From the NCBI GenBank assembly GCA_902615715.1, contig CACMQA010000001.1, positions 124,001-188,000 on the forward strand: a stretch of DNA of 64,000 nucleotides. The letters run 5' to 3'. The position numbers and the translations under genes are program-made. The notes under the pieces were generated by a model that worked only from the letters and a program-made list of their open reading frames with translations, ran no database searches and had not been told where the DNA came from. This DNA is from an uncultured Pelagibacteraceae bacterium (lineage in GTDB: Bacteria > Pseudomonadota > Alphaproteobacteria > Pelagibacterales > Pelagibacteraceae). Shown here piece after piece: positions 26,544-35,231 of the stretch. Positions within the stretch are counted from its first letter, which is position 1. Each line of letters starts with the position of its first letter.

Positions 26544-27221
26544 TTAATTTAGCAAACTAGAAAATAAATTTACCCCATCCTTATTAGATATTATTTCGTC
26601 CACCATTCTTTCTGGATGGGGCATCATTCCTAATATATTTTTTTTTGAATTAAAAATTCCAGCAATATTTTCTAAAGATCCATTAGGGTTGTAAAAATCA
26701 TTTATAGATCCTTTTTCGTCACAATATCTAAATGCAATTAGATTATTATTTTTTAATTCATCTAAATGTTTTTGATCAGTAAAATAATTACCCTCATTAT
26801 GAGCAATATTAAGATTTAAAATTTGGTCCTTTTTATATTTATTGGTAAATTTTGAATTATTATTTGTAACTTTTACATAAACGTCTTTATTAATAAACTT
26901 TAAATTTTTGTTTCTGAGCAATGTTCCTCTCAAAAGACCTGTCTCAGTTAAAATTTGAAATCCATTACAGATACCCAAAATTAAACAGCCAGAATTTGCT
27001 GCATTTTTTACTTCGTTAATAATTAATGATTTACCAGCGATTGCACCTGATCTTAAATAATCGCCATATGAAAAACCTCCAGGGATTACTATTAAATCAG
27101 ATTTAGGCAATTTGGTTTCTTTATGCCAAACCATTTGATTTTTAAATTGCATTTTTTCCAAGGCTACAGCGATATCTCGATCACAATTTGAACCAGGAAA
27201 AACAATTACAGATGATCTCAT
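26544..27221 (-). CDS. purQ: Phosphoribosylformylglycinamidine synthase, glutaminase PurQ subunit
   Basis: PurQ hydrolyses glutamine and channels ammonia to PurL. The 225-residue class I amidotransferase has [15 protein letters not shown], the nucleophile Cys in [10 protein letters not shown], and the His/Glu of the triad in [10 protein letters not shown] at the C-terminus. It starts [16 protein letters not shown], a typical PurQ N-terminus. It overlaps purS by 4 bp and ends 1 nt before purL. Confidence 0.96.
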   Translation of the reverse strand: MRSSVIVFPGSNCDRDIAVALEKMQFKNQMVWHKETKLPKSDLIVIPGGFSYGDYLRSGAIAGKSLIINEVKNAANSGCLILGICNGFQILTETGLLRGTLLRNKNLKFINKDVYVKVTNNNSKFTNKYKKDQILNLNIAHNEGNYFTDQKHLDELKNNNLIAFRYCDEKGSINDFYNPNGSLENIAGIFNSKKNILGMMPHPERMVDEIISNKDGVNLFSSLLN

Positions 27222-27460
27222 TTGATAATGTTTATTTTATAATCTTCAATAATAAGGTTTACTAAAAGTTTTCTACACATCTCATCGATTTTTTTTTTTG
27301 CTACTGTTAATTCTTTTTCATTTATATCAATCTCAAAATGTTTTCCTTGCCTAATGCTTTTTAGGTTATTTATTCCCATATTAACCAAAGTGTTCTGAAC
27401 AACTTTTCCTTGAGGATCTAAGACATCTTCTTTTAGAGTAACTGTTACAGAGAATTTCAA
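27218..27460 (-). CDS. purS: Phosphoribosylformylglycinamidine synthase, PurS subunit
   Basis: PurS bridges PurL and PurQ in the PurLQS complex. The core KFSVTVTLKEDVLDPQGKVVQNTLVNMGI followed by VRQGKHFEI-type sequence is diagnostic. I chose the TTG at 27460, one base after the purC stop; this gives the usual 80 residues beginning MKFSVTV. A TTG at 27499 would add 13 residues that overlap purC and match nothing in the family. Both starts are non-ATG, so translation probably depends on coupling to purC. Confidence 0.88.
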   Translation of the reverse strand: MKFSVTVTLKEDVLDPQGKVVQNTLVNMGINNLKSIRQGKHFEIDINEKELTVAKKKIDEMCRKLLVNLIIEDYKINIIK

Positions 27461-27461
27461 T

Positions 27462-28253
27462 TTATTTTTTTTTGAATTTAATTGGAATTGTTTTGCCAAA
27501 ATTTACTTCACTAATATTGGTTTCTTCAGGCATAATTCCAAGTCTTCTTGCTACTTCTTGGTAGCCTTGAATAATATTTCCTAAGTCTTTTCTAAATCTA
27601 TCTTTATCTAATTTTTTTTCTGTTTTTGAATCCCATAAACGACAAGTATCTGGACTGATTTCGTCTGCTAAAATTATTTGTTTTTGTTCTGTATCTTTGT
27701 CCCAAGCTTTCCCATATTCTATCTTAAAGTCCACAAGTTTTATTCCAATTCCTCTAAACATACCTACTAATAAATCATTTATTCTTAAAGTCATTGCATC
27801 AATTTGCTTGATTTCTTCTTCAGTAGCCCAACTGAATGAAAAAATATGTTCTTTTGAAATTAAAGGATCATCTAACTCGTCTTTTTTGTAACAATATTCT
27901 AACAAAGGTTTTTCTAAGATAGTTCCTTCTGGAATACCAAGTCTTTTCGTTAACGAACCAGTAGCAATATTTCGCACAATAAACTCTATAGGAAAAATTT
28001 CAGCCTTTTTAATTAGTTGTTCTCGCATATTTAATCTTTTAATAAAATGAGTTTTAATTCCACACTGAGAAAGGTTCGTCAAAATATATTCTGATATTCT
28101 ATTGTTAAGCACGCCTTTTCCTTCGACGCTTGCTTTTTTTAAATTATTAAAAGCTGTGGCGTCGTCTTTAAAGTGTTGTATGATTAAATCTTTATCTTTA
28201 GTTTCATAAAGAATTTTTGCTTTACCTTCGTATAATTTCTTGCCTTTATTCAT
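27462..28253 (-). CDS. purC: Phosphoribosylaminoimidazole-succinocarboxamide synthase
   Basis: PurC joins CAIR and aspartate to SAICAR, using ATP. The 263-residue protein has LYEGKAKILYET at the N-terminus (phosphate loop), IEFIVRNIATGSLTKRLGIPEG, and LVDFKIEYGKAWDKDTEQKQIILADEISPDTCRLWD, all standard SAICAR synthetase motifs. The length is slightly above the 240-residue norm because of a C-terminal extension. It lies between purB (4-nt gap) and purS. Confidence 0.96.
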   Translation of the reverse strand: MNKGKKLYEGKAKILYETKDKDLIIQHFKDDATAFNNLKKASVEGKGVLNNRISEYILTNLSQCGIKTHFIKRLNMREQLIKKAEIFPIEFIVRNIATGSLTKRLGIPEGTILEKPLLEYCYKKDELDDPLISKEHIFSFSWATEEEIKQIDAMTLRINDLLVGMFRGIGIKLVDFKIEYGKAWDKDTEQKQIILADEISPDTCRLWDSKTEKKLDKDRFRKDLGNIIQGYQEVARRLGIMPEETNISEVNFGKTIPIKFKKK

Positions 28254-28257
28254 TTGA

Positions 28258-29553
28258 TTATTTTTTCAGACTTCTACTGAAAATTATATTAATTTTTTTT
28301 GTATGGTAACTAAAATCAAATAGTTTTCTTAGTTTATTAACAGATATTTTGTTTGTAATTTTTTTATCAGATATAATTTTATCATAAAAAGAAGAGTTTT
28401 CCTTCCATGCTTTCATCGCATTTTTTTGCACAATCTTATATGATTCTTCTCTTGTAAAACCGACAGTAGTTAACTCTAAAAGTACTCTCTGTGAAAAAAA
28501 AATACCATTTGTTATATTTAAATTTCTTCTCATATTTTTAGAGTAAACGTTTAAATTCTTAACAACATTACTTAATCTATTAAGAGCAAAATCTAAAGCT
28601 ATTGTTGAGTCAGGACCAATATTTCTTTCTACAGCGGAGTGCGAAATATCTCTTTCATGCCACAAGGCAATATTTTCCAAAGCTGGCATTACGTTACTTC
28701 TTATTAATCTTGCTAAACCAGTTAGGTTTTCACTTAAAATTGGATTTTTTTTATGAGGCATTGCTGAGGATCCTTTTTGTTTTTTTCCAAAAAATTCCTC
28801 AACTTCTAAAACTTCTGTCCTTTGCAGATGCCTTATTTCAATTGCAAATCTCTCAATAGAGCTTGCAACTATTCCTAAAGTTGAAAAAAATTGGGCGTGC
28901 CTATCTCTAGGTATAACTTGTGTTGAAACAGGTTCAATTTTTAGTTTTAATTTTTTTGCAACATATTGTTCTACCCGCGGATCAATATTAGCAAAAGTTC
29001 CAACAGCACCAGATATTGCACAAGTTGATATTTCCTTGATCGAGTCCTCTAATCTTTTTTTGTTTCTTAAAAATTCTTGATAAAAAGTTAGCATCTTCAA
29101 ACCAAAAGTTATTGGTTCTGCATGAATACCGTGGCTTCTACCTATGCATAAAGTATATTTATGTTTAACTGCTTGTTTTTTTATAGATTGGAGTAGGAGA
29201 TTAATATCATTGATTAATATTTCACCAGACTGTTTTAATTGAAGATTAAAACAAGTATCTAATACATCTGATGACGTCATTCCTTTGTGAAGATACCTTG
29301 CTTCTTTTCCAGCTTTTTCAGTAATAGATGTTAAAAAAGCAATTATATCATGTTTTACTTTTTCCTCTATTTGTAAAATTCTTTTTGGGTTAATTTTTGC
29401 TTTTGATCTAACTTTTTTTACAACACCTTTTGGAATTATTTTTAATTTTTCCATAGCTTCAGCTGCTGCCAATTCAATCTCTAACCAGATTGAATATCTA
29501 TTATAATCATCCCAAATATTTTTAATTTCTTTTCTGCTATATCTCTCGATCAT
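28258..29553 (-). CDS. purB: Adenylosuccinate lyase
   Basis: PurB releases fumarate from SAICAR and from adenylosuccinate. The 431-residue protein has the fumarase/ASL superfamily signature GSSAMPHKKNPILSENLTGLAR (flexible catalytic loop, Ser in SSAMP). It also has KGMTSSDVLDTC and the catalytic His region GRSHGIHAEPITFG. It is the first gene of the purB-C-S-Q-L run on this strand, preceded by map after a 15-nt gap. It fits the short bacterial (Bacillus/Thermotoga-like) PurB subgroup. Confidence 0.95.
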   Translation of the reverse strand: MIERYSRKEIKNIWDDYNRYSIWLEIELAAAEAMEKLKIIPKGVVKKVRSKAKINPKRILQIEEKVKHDIIAFLTSITEKAGKEARYLHKGMTSSDVLDTCFNLQLKQSGEILINDINLLLQSIKKQAVKHKYTLCIGRSHGIHAEPITFGLKMLTFYQEFLRNKKRLEDSIKEISTCAISGAVGTFANIDPRVEQYVAKKLKLKIEPVSTQVIPRDRHAQFFSTLGIVASSIERFAIEIRHLQRTEVLEVEEFFGKKQKGSSAMPHKKNPILSENLTGLARLIRSNVMPALENIALWHERDISHSAVERNIGPDSTIALDFALNRLSNVVKNLNVYSKNMRRNLNITNGIFFSQRVLLELTTVGFTREESYKIVQKNAMKAWKENSSFYDKIISDKKITNKISVNKLRKLFDFSYHTKKINIIFSRSLKK

Positions 29554-29568
29554 AAAAACTAGTTAATT

Positions 29569-30312
29569 TTATTTTTGGGTAAAAATTTCACAACCATCTT
29601 TTGTTACTCCTATTGTATGTTCAAATTGTGCTGACAAAGACTTATCTTTAGTAACAGCTGTCCAACCATCATTTAGCGTTCTTGTTTCATAATTTCCAAG
29701 ATTTATCATTGGTTCTATTGTGAATATCATGCCTTCTTTTATTTTTTCTCCAGTTCCTTTTTCTCCGTAATGCAATACGTTTGGTTCTTTATGAAATGAC
29801 TGACCAATTCCATGTCCACAAAAATCCTGCACAACTGAAAATCCTTTAGACTCAACATGAGTTTGTATAGTAGATCCAATATCACCTAAATACACTCCGT
29901 CTTTAATTATGCTTATTGCTTTCATCATAGATTCGTAAGTAGCATTAATTAATTTTTCTGCTTTTATTGAAACTTCTCCTACTTTAAACATTCTACTGGT
30001 ATCCCCGTGCCAACCATATTTAAAAGCTGTAACATCTACATTAACAATATCTCCCTCTTTTAAAATTTTCTCAGAAGGTATTCCATGACAAACAACGTGA
30101 TTAGTCGAAGTGCAACAGGATTTTGGATATCCTCTATAAAATAATGGAGCTGAATATGCCTTCATATCATTTATATATTCATAGCAAACTTTATCAATTT
30201 TATCTGTTGATATTCCAGGTTTTATAATTTTACTAACTTCATCTAATGCACCTGCAGCAATAGATCCAGCTATTTTAGTTTTTTCAAATCCTTCTTTAAA
30301 ACTTGTAGTCAT
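29569..30312 (-). CDS. map: Methionine aminopeptidase, type I
   Basis: MAP removes the initiator methionine from new proteins. The 247-residue enzyme has the five metal ligands in order: Asp in NVDVTAFKYGWHGD, Asp in GDTSRMF, His in CGHGIGQSFHKEP, Glu in FTIEPMIN, and Glu in AQFEHTIGV. The catalytic His is in VVCHGIP. There is no N-terminal zinc-finger extension. It overlaps sfsA by 4 bp upstream and is followed by the purine genes. Confidence 0.96.
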   Translation of the reverse strand: MTTSFKEGFEKTKIAGSIAAGALDEVSKIIKPGISTDKIDKVCYEYINDMKAYSAPLFYRGYPKSCCTSTNHVVCHGIPSEKILKEGDIVNVDVTAFKYGWHGDTSRMFKVGEVSIKAEKLINATYESMMKAISIIKDGVYLGDIGSTIQTHVESKGFSVVQDFCGHGIGQSFHKEPNVLHYGEKGTGEKIKEGMIFTIEPMINLGNYETRTLNDGWTAVTKDKSLSAQFEHTIGVTKDGCEIFTQK

Positions 30313-31007
30313 TTATTTTTAAATTTTATTTTATTATGAAGTTTTATTCCTTTTGAGGAAAATTTACAATCGTAGCAAAGTATATTTAGTTTATTTTTAA
30401 TAGCTTTGTTTAAAGCATGTGCGTAATTTGGATCTATGTCTTTTGCCACTGAGAAAATTTTACAATCATCTCGTTGAATCAAGAAAAGAATAAAAATTTT
30501 ATAATTTTTTTTACTTGCTTTAATGAGTTCATTAATGTGTTTTAAACCTCTTGAAGTTATTGCATCAGGAAATTCAGCTAATCCTTTTTTTCTTGATAAA
30601 GTGACATTTTTAACCTCCATAAATATTTTATTTTTTTTATCTAAAATCAAAAAATCAAATCTAGTGTTACTTCCAAATTTAGTCTCTGGTTTTATTTTTA
30701 AAGTATTCTTAAATTCTTTAATCAAATTGTTCTGAAGGGCATGCAGAGCAATTTTATTTGCAGAGTGAGTGTTGACTCCAACTTTTGAGTAATTATCCTC
30801 AATAATTTCTAAAGTATATTTTAATTTACGTTTTGGATTATTGGATTTACTAATCCACACTTTATTATTTTTCTTTATAAGACCATACATCGAACCAGTA
30901 TTTGGACAATGAGCTGTTATAATTTGTTTGTTAATTTTTATATCAACAAAAAAACGCTTGTATCTTTTTACTAATAGTCCTGGTATTAATTTATTTTCAA
31001 ATTTCAT
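30309..31007 (-). CDS. sfsA: SfsA family protein (sugar fermentation stimulation protein homologue)
   Basis: The 232-residue protein follows SfsA throughout: PGLLVKRYKRFFVDI with TAHCPNTGSMYGL (residues about 9-44), NTHSANKIALHAL, then the nuclease-like RFDFLILDKKNKIFMEVKNVTL and FPDAITSRGLKHINEL. The second part resembles a PD-(D/E)xK core with the family's conserved D and ExK (FMEVKN). The cellular role of SfsA is poorly defined; DNA binding has been reported for the E. coli protein. It is divergent from the CinA-like gene across only 17 bp. Confidence 0.88.
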   Translation of the reverse strand: MKFENKLIPGLLVKRYKRFFVDIKINKQIITAHCPNTGSMYGLIKKNNKVWISKSNNPKRKLKYTLEIIEDNYSKVGVNTHSANKIALHALQNNLIKEFKNTLKIKPETKFGSNTRFDFLILDKKNKIFMEVKNVTLSRKKGLAEFPDAITSRGLKHINELIKASKKNYKIFILFLIQRDDCKIFSVAKDIDPNYAHALNKAIKNKLNILCYDCKFSSKGIKLHNKIKFKNK

Positions 31008-31024
31008 ATATATTTATAACTTCT

Positions 31025-31783
31025 ATGAAGAAAAAAATAAAAAAAATAAATGCTGCAATTTTAATAATTGGTAATGAAATCCTTTCAGGAAGAACACAGG
31101 ATAAAAATATAGCATTTTTAACTAATTGGCTGAATTTAAACTGTGGAATTTCTGTAAATGAAGTTAGAATTATACCTGATGAAGAAAAAATAATTGTTAA
31201 AAATATTTTAACTTTATCAAAAAAATTCAATTATGTTTTCACCACTGGGGGCATTGGACCAACACATGATGATATTACAGCGCAATCAATTTCTAAAGCC
31301 TTCAAAGTTAAATATGAATATCATAGAGAAGCTTATGCAATCTTAGAAAAATATTACGGTAAAGAAAAATTTAATGACGGAAGAAAAAAAATGGCAAAGA
31401 TGCCTAAAGGCGCAAAACTTATTTACAATCCATCGAGTGCTGCACCAGGGTTTATTACTAAAAATGTTTTATCATTACCAGGTGTTCCTTCAATTTTAAA
31501 TTCTATGATTGAAAATTGTAAAAAATATTTAGACAAAGGATCGAAAGTTCATAGTAAAACTATAAATATTTATACTGTAGAAAGTAATATCTCTGAAAAA
31601 TTAGGGTTAATTCAAAAAAAATACAAAAAATTCGTTGAAATTGGAAGTTATCCCTTTTTTAGACTTGGCAAGATTGGGGTTGCTATTGTCACAAGATCAA
31701 ATTCATTATCAAAATTAAGATCTGTTAATAAAGAGTTAATTAAATTTATTAAATCAAAAAAAATAAAGATATTAAATATTTAG
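31025..31783 (+). CDS. CinA-type MoCF domain protein
   Basis: The 252-residue protein consists of the molybdopterin-binding (MoCF_biosynth) domain of CinA: AAILIIGNEILSGRTQDKN at the N-terminus, TTGGIGPTHDDITAQSIS (the TGGxGPTxDD motif) near residue 80, and LPGVPSILNSMI. The NMN-deamidase domain of full-length CinA (about 160 residues) is absent. It may act in nucleotide-sugar or NAD-related pyrophosphate chemistry, or competence-related pathways, but no function is established for the stand-alone domain. It overlaps the convergent glycosyltransferase gene by 4 bp. Confidence 0.8.
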   Translation: MKKKIKKINAAILIIGNEILSGRTQDKNIAFLTNWLNLNCGISVNEVRIIPDEEKIIVKNILTLSKKFNYVFTTGGIGPTHDDITAQSISKAFKVKYEYHREAYAILEKYYGKEKFNDGRKKMAKMPKGAKLIYNPSSAAPGFITKNVLSLPGVPSILNSMIENCKKYLDKGSKVHSKTINIYTVESNISEKLGLIQKKYKKFVEIGSYPFFRLGKIGVAIVTRSNSLSKLRSVNKELIKFIKSKKIKILNI

Positions 31784-32733
31784 ATTAAATCATAGACATC
31801 ATCTACAGTTATAGATTCAATATCAGAAGTGTTATAAATTTTTTTACTATCTAAAATTTTTGTGTAATTATTTTTTGGTGCAAATTTATGAGAATTAGTT
31901 GGGCCAAATAAAACAATCATTGGTATGTTTGCAAGCGCCATCATATGCATTACACCATTATCAATTGATACAGCTTGATCCAATCTTGCAGATAGAGCTG
32001 TAACTAAAGCAGGGCATGATAATTTGGAATGGATTTCAGGAAATAACGCATTTGGTACTTGGTTTTTAATTTTTTCTATTATGTGTTCTTGATTTTTTTC
32101 TATAAAAAAGACTGGTATTTTATTTTTAATCAAAGACTTGTTTGCTAAAGATATAAATTTATAAATAGACCAGCTTTTTTTTCTATATTCATTCCCTTGA
32201 GTAATTGAGAAACCAATATAATTTGTTTTTGGTAGCAATCTTTTAGCTTCATTAATAAGAATTTTAGGTAATTTATTATAGTTAAAACTTATTGGTTTTA
32301 ATTTTTCATTTAAAAAAATTATTAAATTCTCTAAATTGTCCTTTGATGTAAACTTTACCTTTTTAGTAGAAAAAAAATTATTAAAAGTTGTGCTGAAAAA
32401 ATCATCGTGAGGAATTCTTTTTAAAATCAAAGAATTTCTAAATTTTGATTGAAGATCAATGATTAAATTGAATTTTGCAAAATTTTTCAATTTAAAATTC
32501 CTCTTAACAAATAATAAATGCCACCATCTAAAACCAAAATATTTTAATTGAAGCTCAAGTGTTTCAATATTTATATTATATTCTTTTAATTTATCTTCAA
32601 AATGATTCGGATGAGCTCCCAAATAATATAATTTTGATTTTTTATAATGGTTTTTAAGACTTAAAATTAAAGGAATTAATTGAATACTATCCCCCAATCC
32701 ACCTCCAGAATTGTATAGTAAAATTCTATCCAT
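31780..32733 (-). CDS. Glycosyltransferase family 9 (heptosyltransferase-like)
   Basis: The 317-residue GT-B protein opens with YNSGGGLGDSIQLIPLILSLK, the N-terminal glycine loop of GT9 enzymes. It carries the C-terminal donor-site segment VSIDNGVMHMMALANIPMIVLFGPTNSHKFAP, with a D-NG..H signature. GT9 enzymes add heptose or other sugars to lipopolysaccharide core. Here it opens a surface-glycan gene cluster together with the methyltransferase and GT61 genes on the other strand. The acceptor and donor are unknown. Confidence 0.8.
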   Translation of the reverse strand: MDRILLYNSGGGLGDSIQLIPLILSLKNHYKKSKLYYLGAHPNHFEDKLKEYNINIETLELQLKYFGFRWWHLLFVKRNFKLKNFAKFNLIIDLQSKFRNSLILKRIPHDDFFSTTFNNFFSTKKVKFTSKDNLENLIIFLNEKLKPISFNYNKLPKILINEAKRLLPKTNYIGFSITQGNEYRKKSWSIYKFISLANKSLIKNKIPVFFIEKNQEHIIEKIKNQVPNALFPEIHSKLSCPALVTALSARLDQAVSIDNGVMHMMALANIPMIVLFGPTNSHKFAPKNNYTKILDSKKIYNTSDIESITVDDVYDLI

Positions 32734-32795
32734 AATAAATTTTTAACTTATTTAATTTTATTTTATATATATGTATAACTTCTAAAAGATAATTT

Positions 32796-33488
32796 ATGAA
32801 CTACAAAAATAATAAATATATTTTAAAATTTAAAAGATTTTTATACTACATTTATGGTGAAAAATTTTTTAAACAACTCGATTATAATTGGTCAGATTAT
32901 CCGTCAAGAAGTGAAATAATAAATAAATTAATAGCTACAAAAAAATATAGCTCCTTTTTAGAAATTGGTTGTGATAAAAACGTAAATTTTTCTAATGTAT
33001 CAATCTCTAGAAAAGTTGGTGTAGATCCTAATTCCGGAGGAACTCATAAAATGACTAGTGATGAATTTTTTAAAATTAATAAAGAAAAATTTGATTTAAT
33101 TTTCATAGATGGTCTTCACGTTACTTCTCAAGTTGATCGAGATATTGATAATTCTTTAAAATGTATTAATAAAAATGGATTAATATTATTACATGATTGT
33201 TTGCCAAAAAAAATTTGGCACCAGGTTGTCCCATGTATTTATCCAAAATGGAATGGAGATGTGTGGAAATCAATCGTAAAATCAAGAACTAGAGATGATA
33301 TAAATACTTATACAATTATAGCAGATCATGGCATAGGACTTATTATCAAAGAGAAAAATAAAAAGATTTTAAATCTGAGTAAAGAAAAATTAAAGAAACT
33401 TAAATTTAAAGATTATTTTAATAATCATTCTGAATATATGAATTTAATTAGTGTTGAAAAATTTTTTGATATAGTAAAACAGCAGTGA
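32796..33488 (+). CDS. Methyltransf_24-type SAM-dependent methyltransferase
   Basis: The 230-residue protein has motif I SFLEIGCDKNVNFSN, strand-2 acidic residue KVGVDPNSGGTHKMTSDEFF, and LIFIDGLHVTSQVDRDIDNSL followed by GLILLHDCLPKK. The IDGLH...D.D.SL pattern is typical of Methyltransf_24 proteins in polysaccharide gene clusters. It probably methylates a sugar or glycan intermediate. It is 6 nt upstream of the GT61 gene and divergent from GT9 across 62 bp, consistent with a surface-glycan locus. Confidence 0.72.
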   Translation: MNYKNNKYILKFKRFLYYIYGEKFFKQLDYNWSDYPSRSEIINKLIATKKYSSFLEIGCDKNVNFSNVSISRKVGVDPNSGGTHKMTSDEFFKINKEKFDLIFIDGLHVTSQVDRDIDNSLKCINKNGLILLHDCLPKKIWHQVVPCIYPKWNGDVWKSIVKSRTRDDINTYTIIADHGIGLIIKEKNKKILNLSKEKLKKLKFKDYFNNHSEYMNLISVEKFFDIVKQQ

Positions 33489-33494
33489 TAAAAA

Positions 33495-34589
33495 TTGAAA
33501 AAAATTTTTAATATAGTTTCCTCAAAAATATCTAAGTTAATTAATAAAAATCTTAAAACTTATCATTTTAAAAAAGATGGTTTTATCAGTAGAAGAAAAA
33601 TAAAAAAATTTAAAAATTTAAATATATTTTTCATCAAAAAAGGAAAAATATTTACGAATTCAAATGAAGATGCAGCATACCTAAAAGATAATTATGTTTT
33701 GGTTGACCCATCTTATCAATATAGAAATTCAAAAAATTCAAATATAAAAAAGAATTTTATTTTTAAAAATGGAATAAATAGATTTAAGAAAAAATTTAAT
33801 GGAAAAATTATTTCAATAATTTCTGGTGGTGCAGCTAAAACTAATTACGGTCATTGGTTATTTGACTCAATTTCAAGATTATTAATAATATTAAAAAACA
33901 AGAGTACCAATAATTTTGATTATTTATATGTCCCCTCATTTAAATATAAATATCAAAAAGAAATATTTAAATATTTAAATATTTCCACAAAAAAAGTTAT
34001 TTCTAGTGAAAAAAATAAGTATATTGAGGGCGATGAAATTATTTGTACAAATCATCCGTTTGAGCATAGATTTGACAAAATTTCTAAATCAATAATTAGA
34101 GTAATAAGAAATACTTTTCTTAAATTTGGTTCAAAAAGTAATATTAAGTGTTATAAAAAAATTTATATAGAACGAGACTATTCAAAATTTAATCTTAAAG
34201 GTGATTTGTCTAAATATAAAGATAATAGAATATTGATTAATAATGATGAGATTAAAAATTATTTAAAAAAAAAAGGATTTAAAAGTTATAAGTTCAACTC
34301 CCTTACATTTGCTGATCAAATAAAAATTTTTTCTAATGCAAAAATAATTATTAGTATGTTTGGAGCTGAACTTTCTAATTTAGTTTTTTGTAACAAAGGG
34401 ACAAAAGTTATTGAAATTAAAAATAAGAAAGAATTAAATGAATTTAAAAATATTTCAAAATTATGTAGGCTAAAACATACACAGATTAGCATCAAACCAT
34501 TGTATAAATCTATACCTTTTCAAAATGGGATTTTAAAATGTAATTTAGCAAAATTAAAAAATTTACTTAGATCCAATCAAAAACGGTAG
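33495..34589 (+). CDS. Glycosyltransferase family 61 protein (DUF563)
   Basis: The 364-residue protein shows the GT61 signatures SGGAAKTNYGHWLFDSISRLLIIL near residues 111-134 and, near the C-terminus, ISMFGAELSNLVFCNKGTKVIEI, where bacterial and plant GT61 proteins carry a G(A/G)xLxNxxF motif. There are also IYIERDYSKF and NNDEIKNYLKKKGFK segments. It would transfer a sugar (possibly a pentose) to a surface glycan. A TTG at 33495 is the likely start. It is the last gene before the tRNA-Leu-bounded island and is strongly Lys/Asn-rich. Confidence 0.75.
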   Translation: MKKIFNIVSSKISKLINKNLKTYHFKKDGFISRRKIKKFKNLNIFFIKKGKIFTNSNEDAAYLKDNYVLVDPSYQYRNSKNSNIKKNFIFKNGINRFKKKFNGKIISIISGGAAKTNYGHWLFDSISRLLIILKNKSTNNFDYLYVPSFKYKYQKEIFKYLNISTKKVISSEKNKYIEGDEIICTNHPFEHRFDKISKSIIRVIRNTFLKFGSKSNIKCYKKIYIERDYSKFNLKGDLSKYKDNRILINNDEIKNYLKKKGFKSYKFNSLTFADQIKIFSNAKIIISMFGAELSNLVFCNKGTKVIEIKNKKELNEFKNISKLCRLKHTQISIKPLYKSIPFQNGILKCNLAKLKNLLRSNQKR

Positions 34590-34664
34590 ATAAAATTAAA
34601 AAATTTTACTTATTACTCTTGTTCAATTATAAATATTAGCATAAATACTCATGAAATTCTTTAA

Positions 34665-34704
34665 TGCCCTCGTGGTGAAATTGGTAGACACAAAGGACTT
34701 AAAA
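34665..34704 (+). pseudogene. tRNA-Leu 5'-half fragment, left attachment site
   Basis: Forty bases are identical to the 5' end, D-arm and anticodon loop of the tRNA-Leu(TAA) at 40043. The first base precedes the mature tRNA; the last lies at the 3' edge of the anticodon loop. The rest of the tRNA is missing: the next bases, CCCTAGGGATAG, do not fold as a tRNA. It is best read as attL of an integrated element. If the original tRNA promoter still lies upstream, this fragment may be transcribed. Confidence 0.85.
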
Positions 34705-34727
34705 CCCTAGGGATAGAGTAAGATTAG

Positions 34728-34757
34728 AGTCTCAGACAGTCTCAGATAGTCTCAAAA
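34728..34757 (+). repeat. Three tandem 10-bp repeats (AGTCTCAGAY) near attL
   Basis: AGTCTCAGAC, AGTCTCAGAT and AGTCTCAAAA follow each other without gaps, beginning 24 bp inside the left end of the island. A 10-bp period places each copy on the same DNA face, as for cooperative binding by a recombinase or accessory protein. Confidence 0.7.
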
Positions 34758-34830
34758 CATTATCAATCCTCATTTAATTATTTAGCCCTTCAATTTATAT
34801 TAGAAATCAAGGCAAATTTATTTGTGCAGT

Positions 34831-34852
34831 CTAGAAGATAACTAGAAGACAG
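34831..34852 (+). repeat. Tandem 11-bp repeat CTAGAAGAYA(A), left copy
   Basis: CTAGAAGATAA (34831-34841) is followed directly by CTAGAAGACAG (34842-34852). The same paired unit occurs near the right end of the island (39941-39961), and in degenerate form in its middle (36450-36471). The 327-bp interval 34590-34916 otherwise holds only the tRNA fragment and the 10-bp repeats; I see no gene in it. Confidence 0.7.
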
Positions 34853-34916
34853 AAAGGGAAAATTTGGTAAGATTATTTATTGAAAAAACTTTTAAAATAT
34901 AAATAAGGAGGTTGAT

Positions 34917-35231
34917 ATGGGAATACTAGTCAAAGGTGAAATTACAATTACTAAAGGATTTAAAACATGGAAAGAGATGGTCTATGCGCAGGATGGAAAA
35001 TTAAAAGAGCATGGAATAAAATTTGTTTTTGCAGGCACACAAAAAGATGACCCGACAAAACTTCATACAGTAATGCAATTTCCAAACATGGAAGCACTCC
35101 AAGCTTTTAAGGATGATAAGGAACTTGCTGAGAAAAGAAAGGAAGCTGGAGCTGTTTTAGAAACTGCTGTAATGACTCCAATTTCAGATGAGCATCTTGC
35201 TAACTATCCAGATACATATATTAAAAATTAA
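34917..35231 (+). CDS. Small alpha/beta-barrel-type protein (DUF3764-like), unknown function
   Basis: This 104-residue soluble protein has two repeats of beta-alpha-beta type: GEITITKGFKTWKEMVYAQDGKLKEHGIKFVFAGTQKDDPTKLHTVMQFPNMEALQAFKDD in outline. It resembles dimeric ferredoxin-like alpha/beta-barrel proteins (antibiotic monooxygenase/DUF3764 kind). The family link is by pattern only, and no catalytic residues are evident. An unusually strong AAGGAGG Shine-Dalgarno (34905-34911) precedes the ATG, pointing to high expression. It is the first gene of the island, and its stop abuts the serine hydrolase start, so the two are probably co-expressed. Confidence 0.6.
   Translation: MGILVKGEITITKGFKTWKEMVYAQDGKLKEHGIKFVFAGTQKDDPTKLHTVMQFPNMEALQAFKDDKELAEKRKEAGAVLETAVMTPISDEHLANYPDTYIKN

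Noticed and set aside
34728-34852. CRISPR array at the island's left end
   Set aside because: The repeats are 10-11 bp, contiguous and too few, with no spacers and no cas genes.
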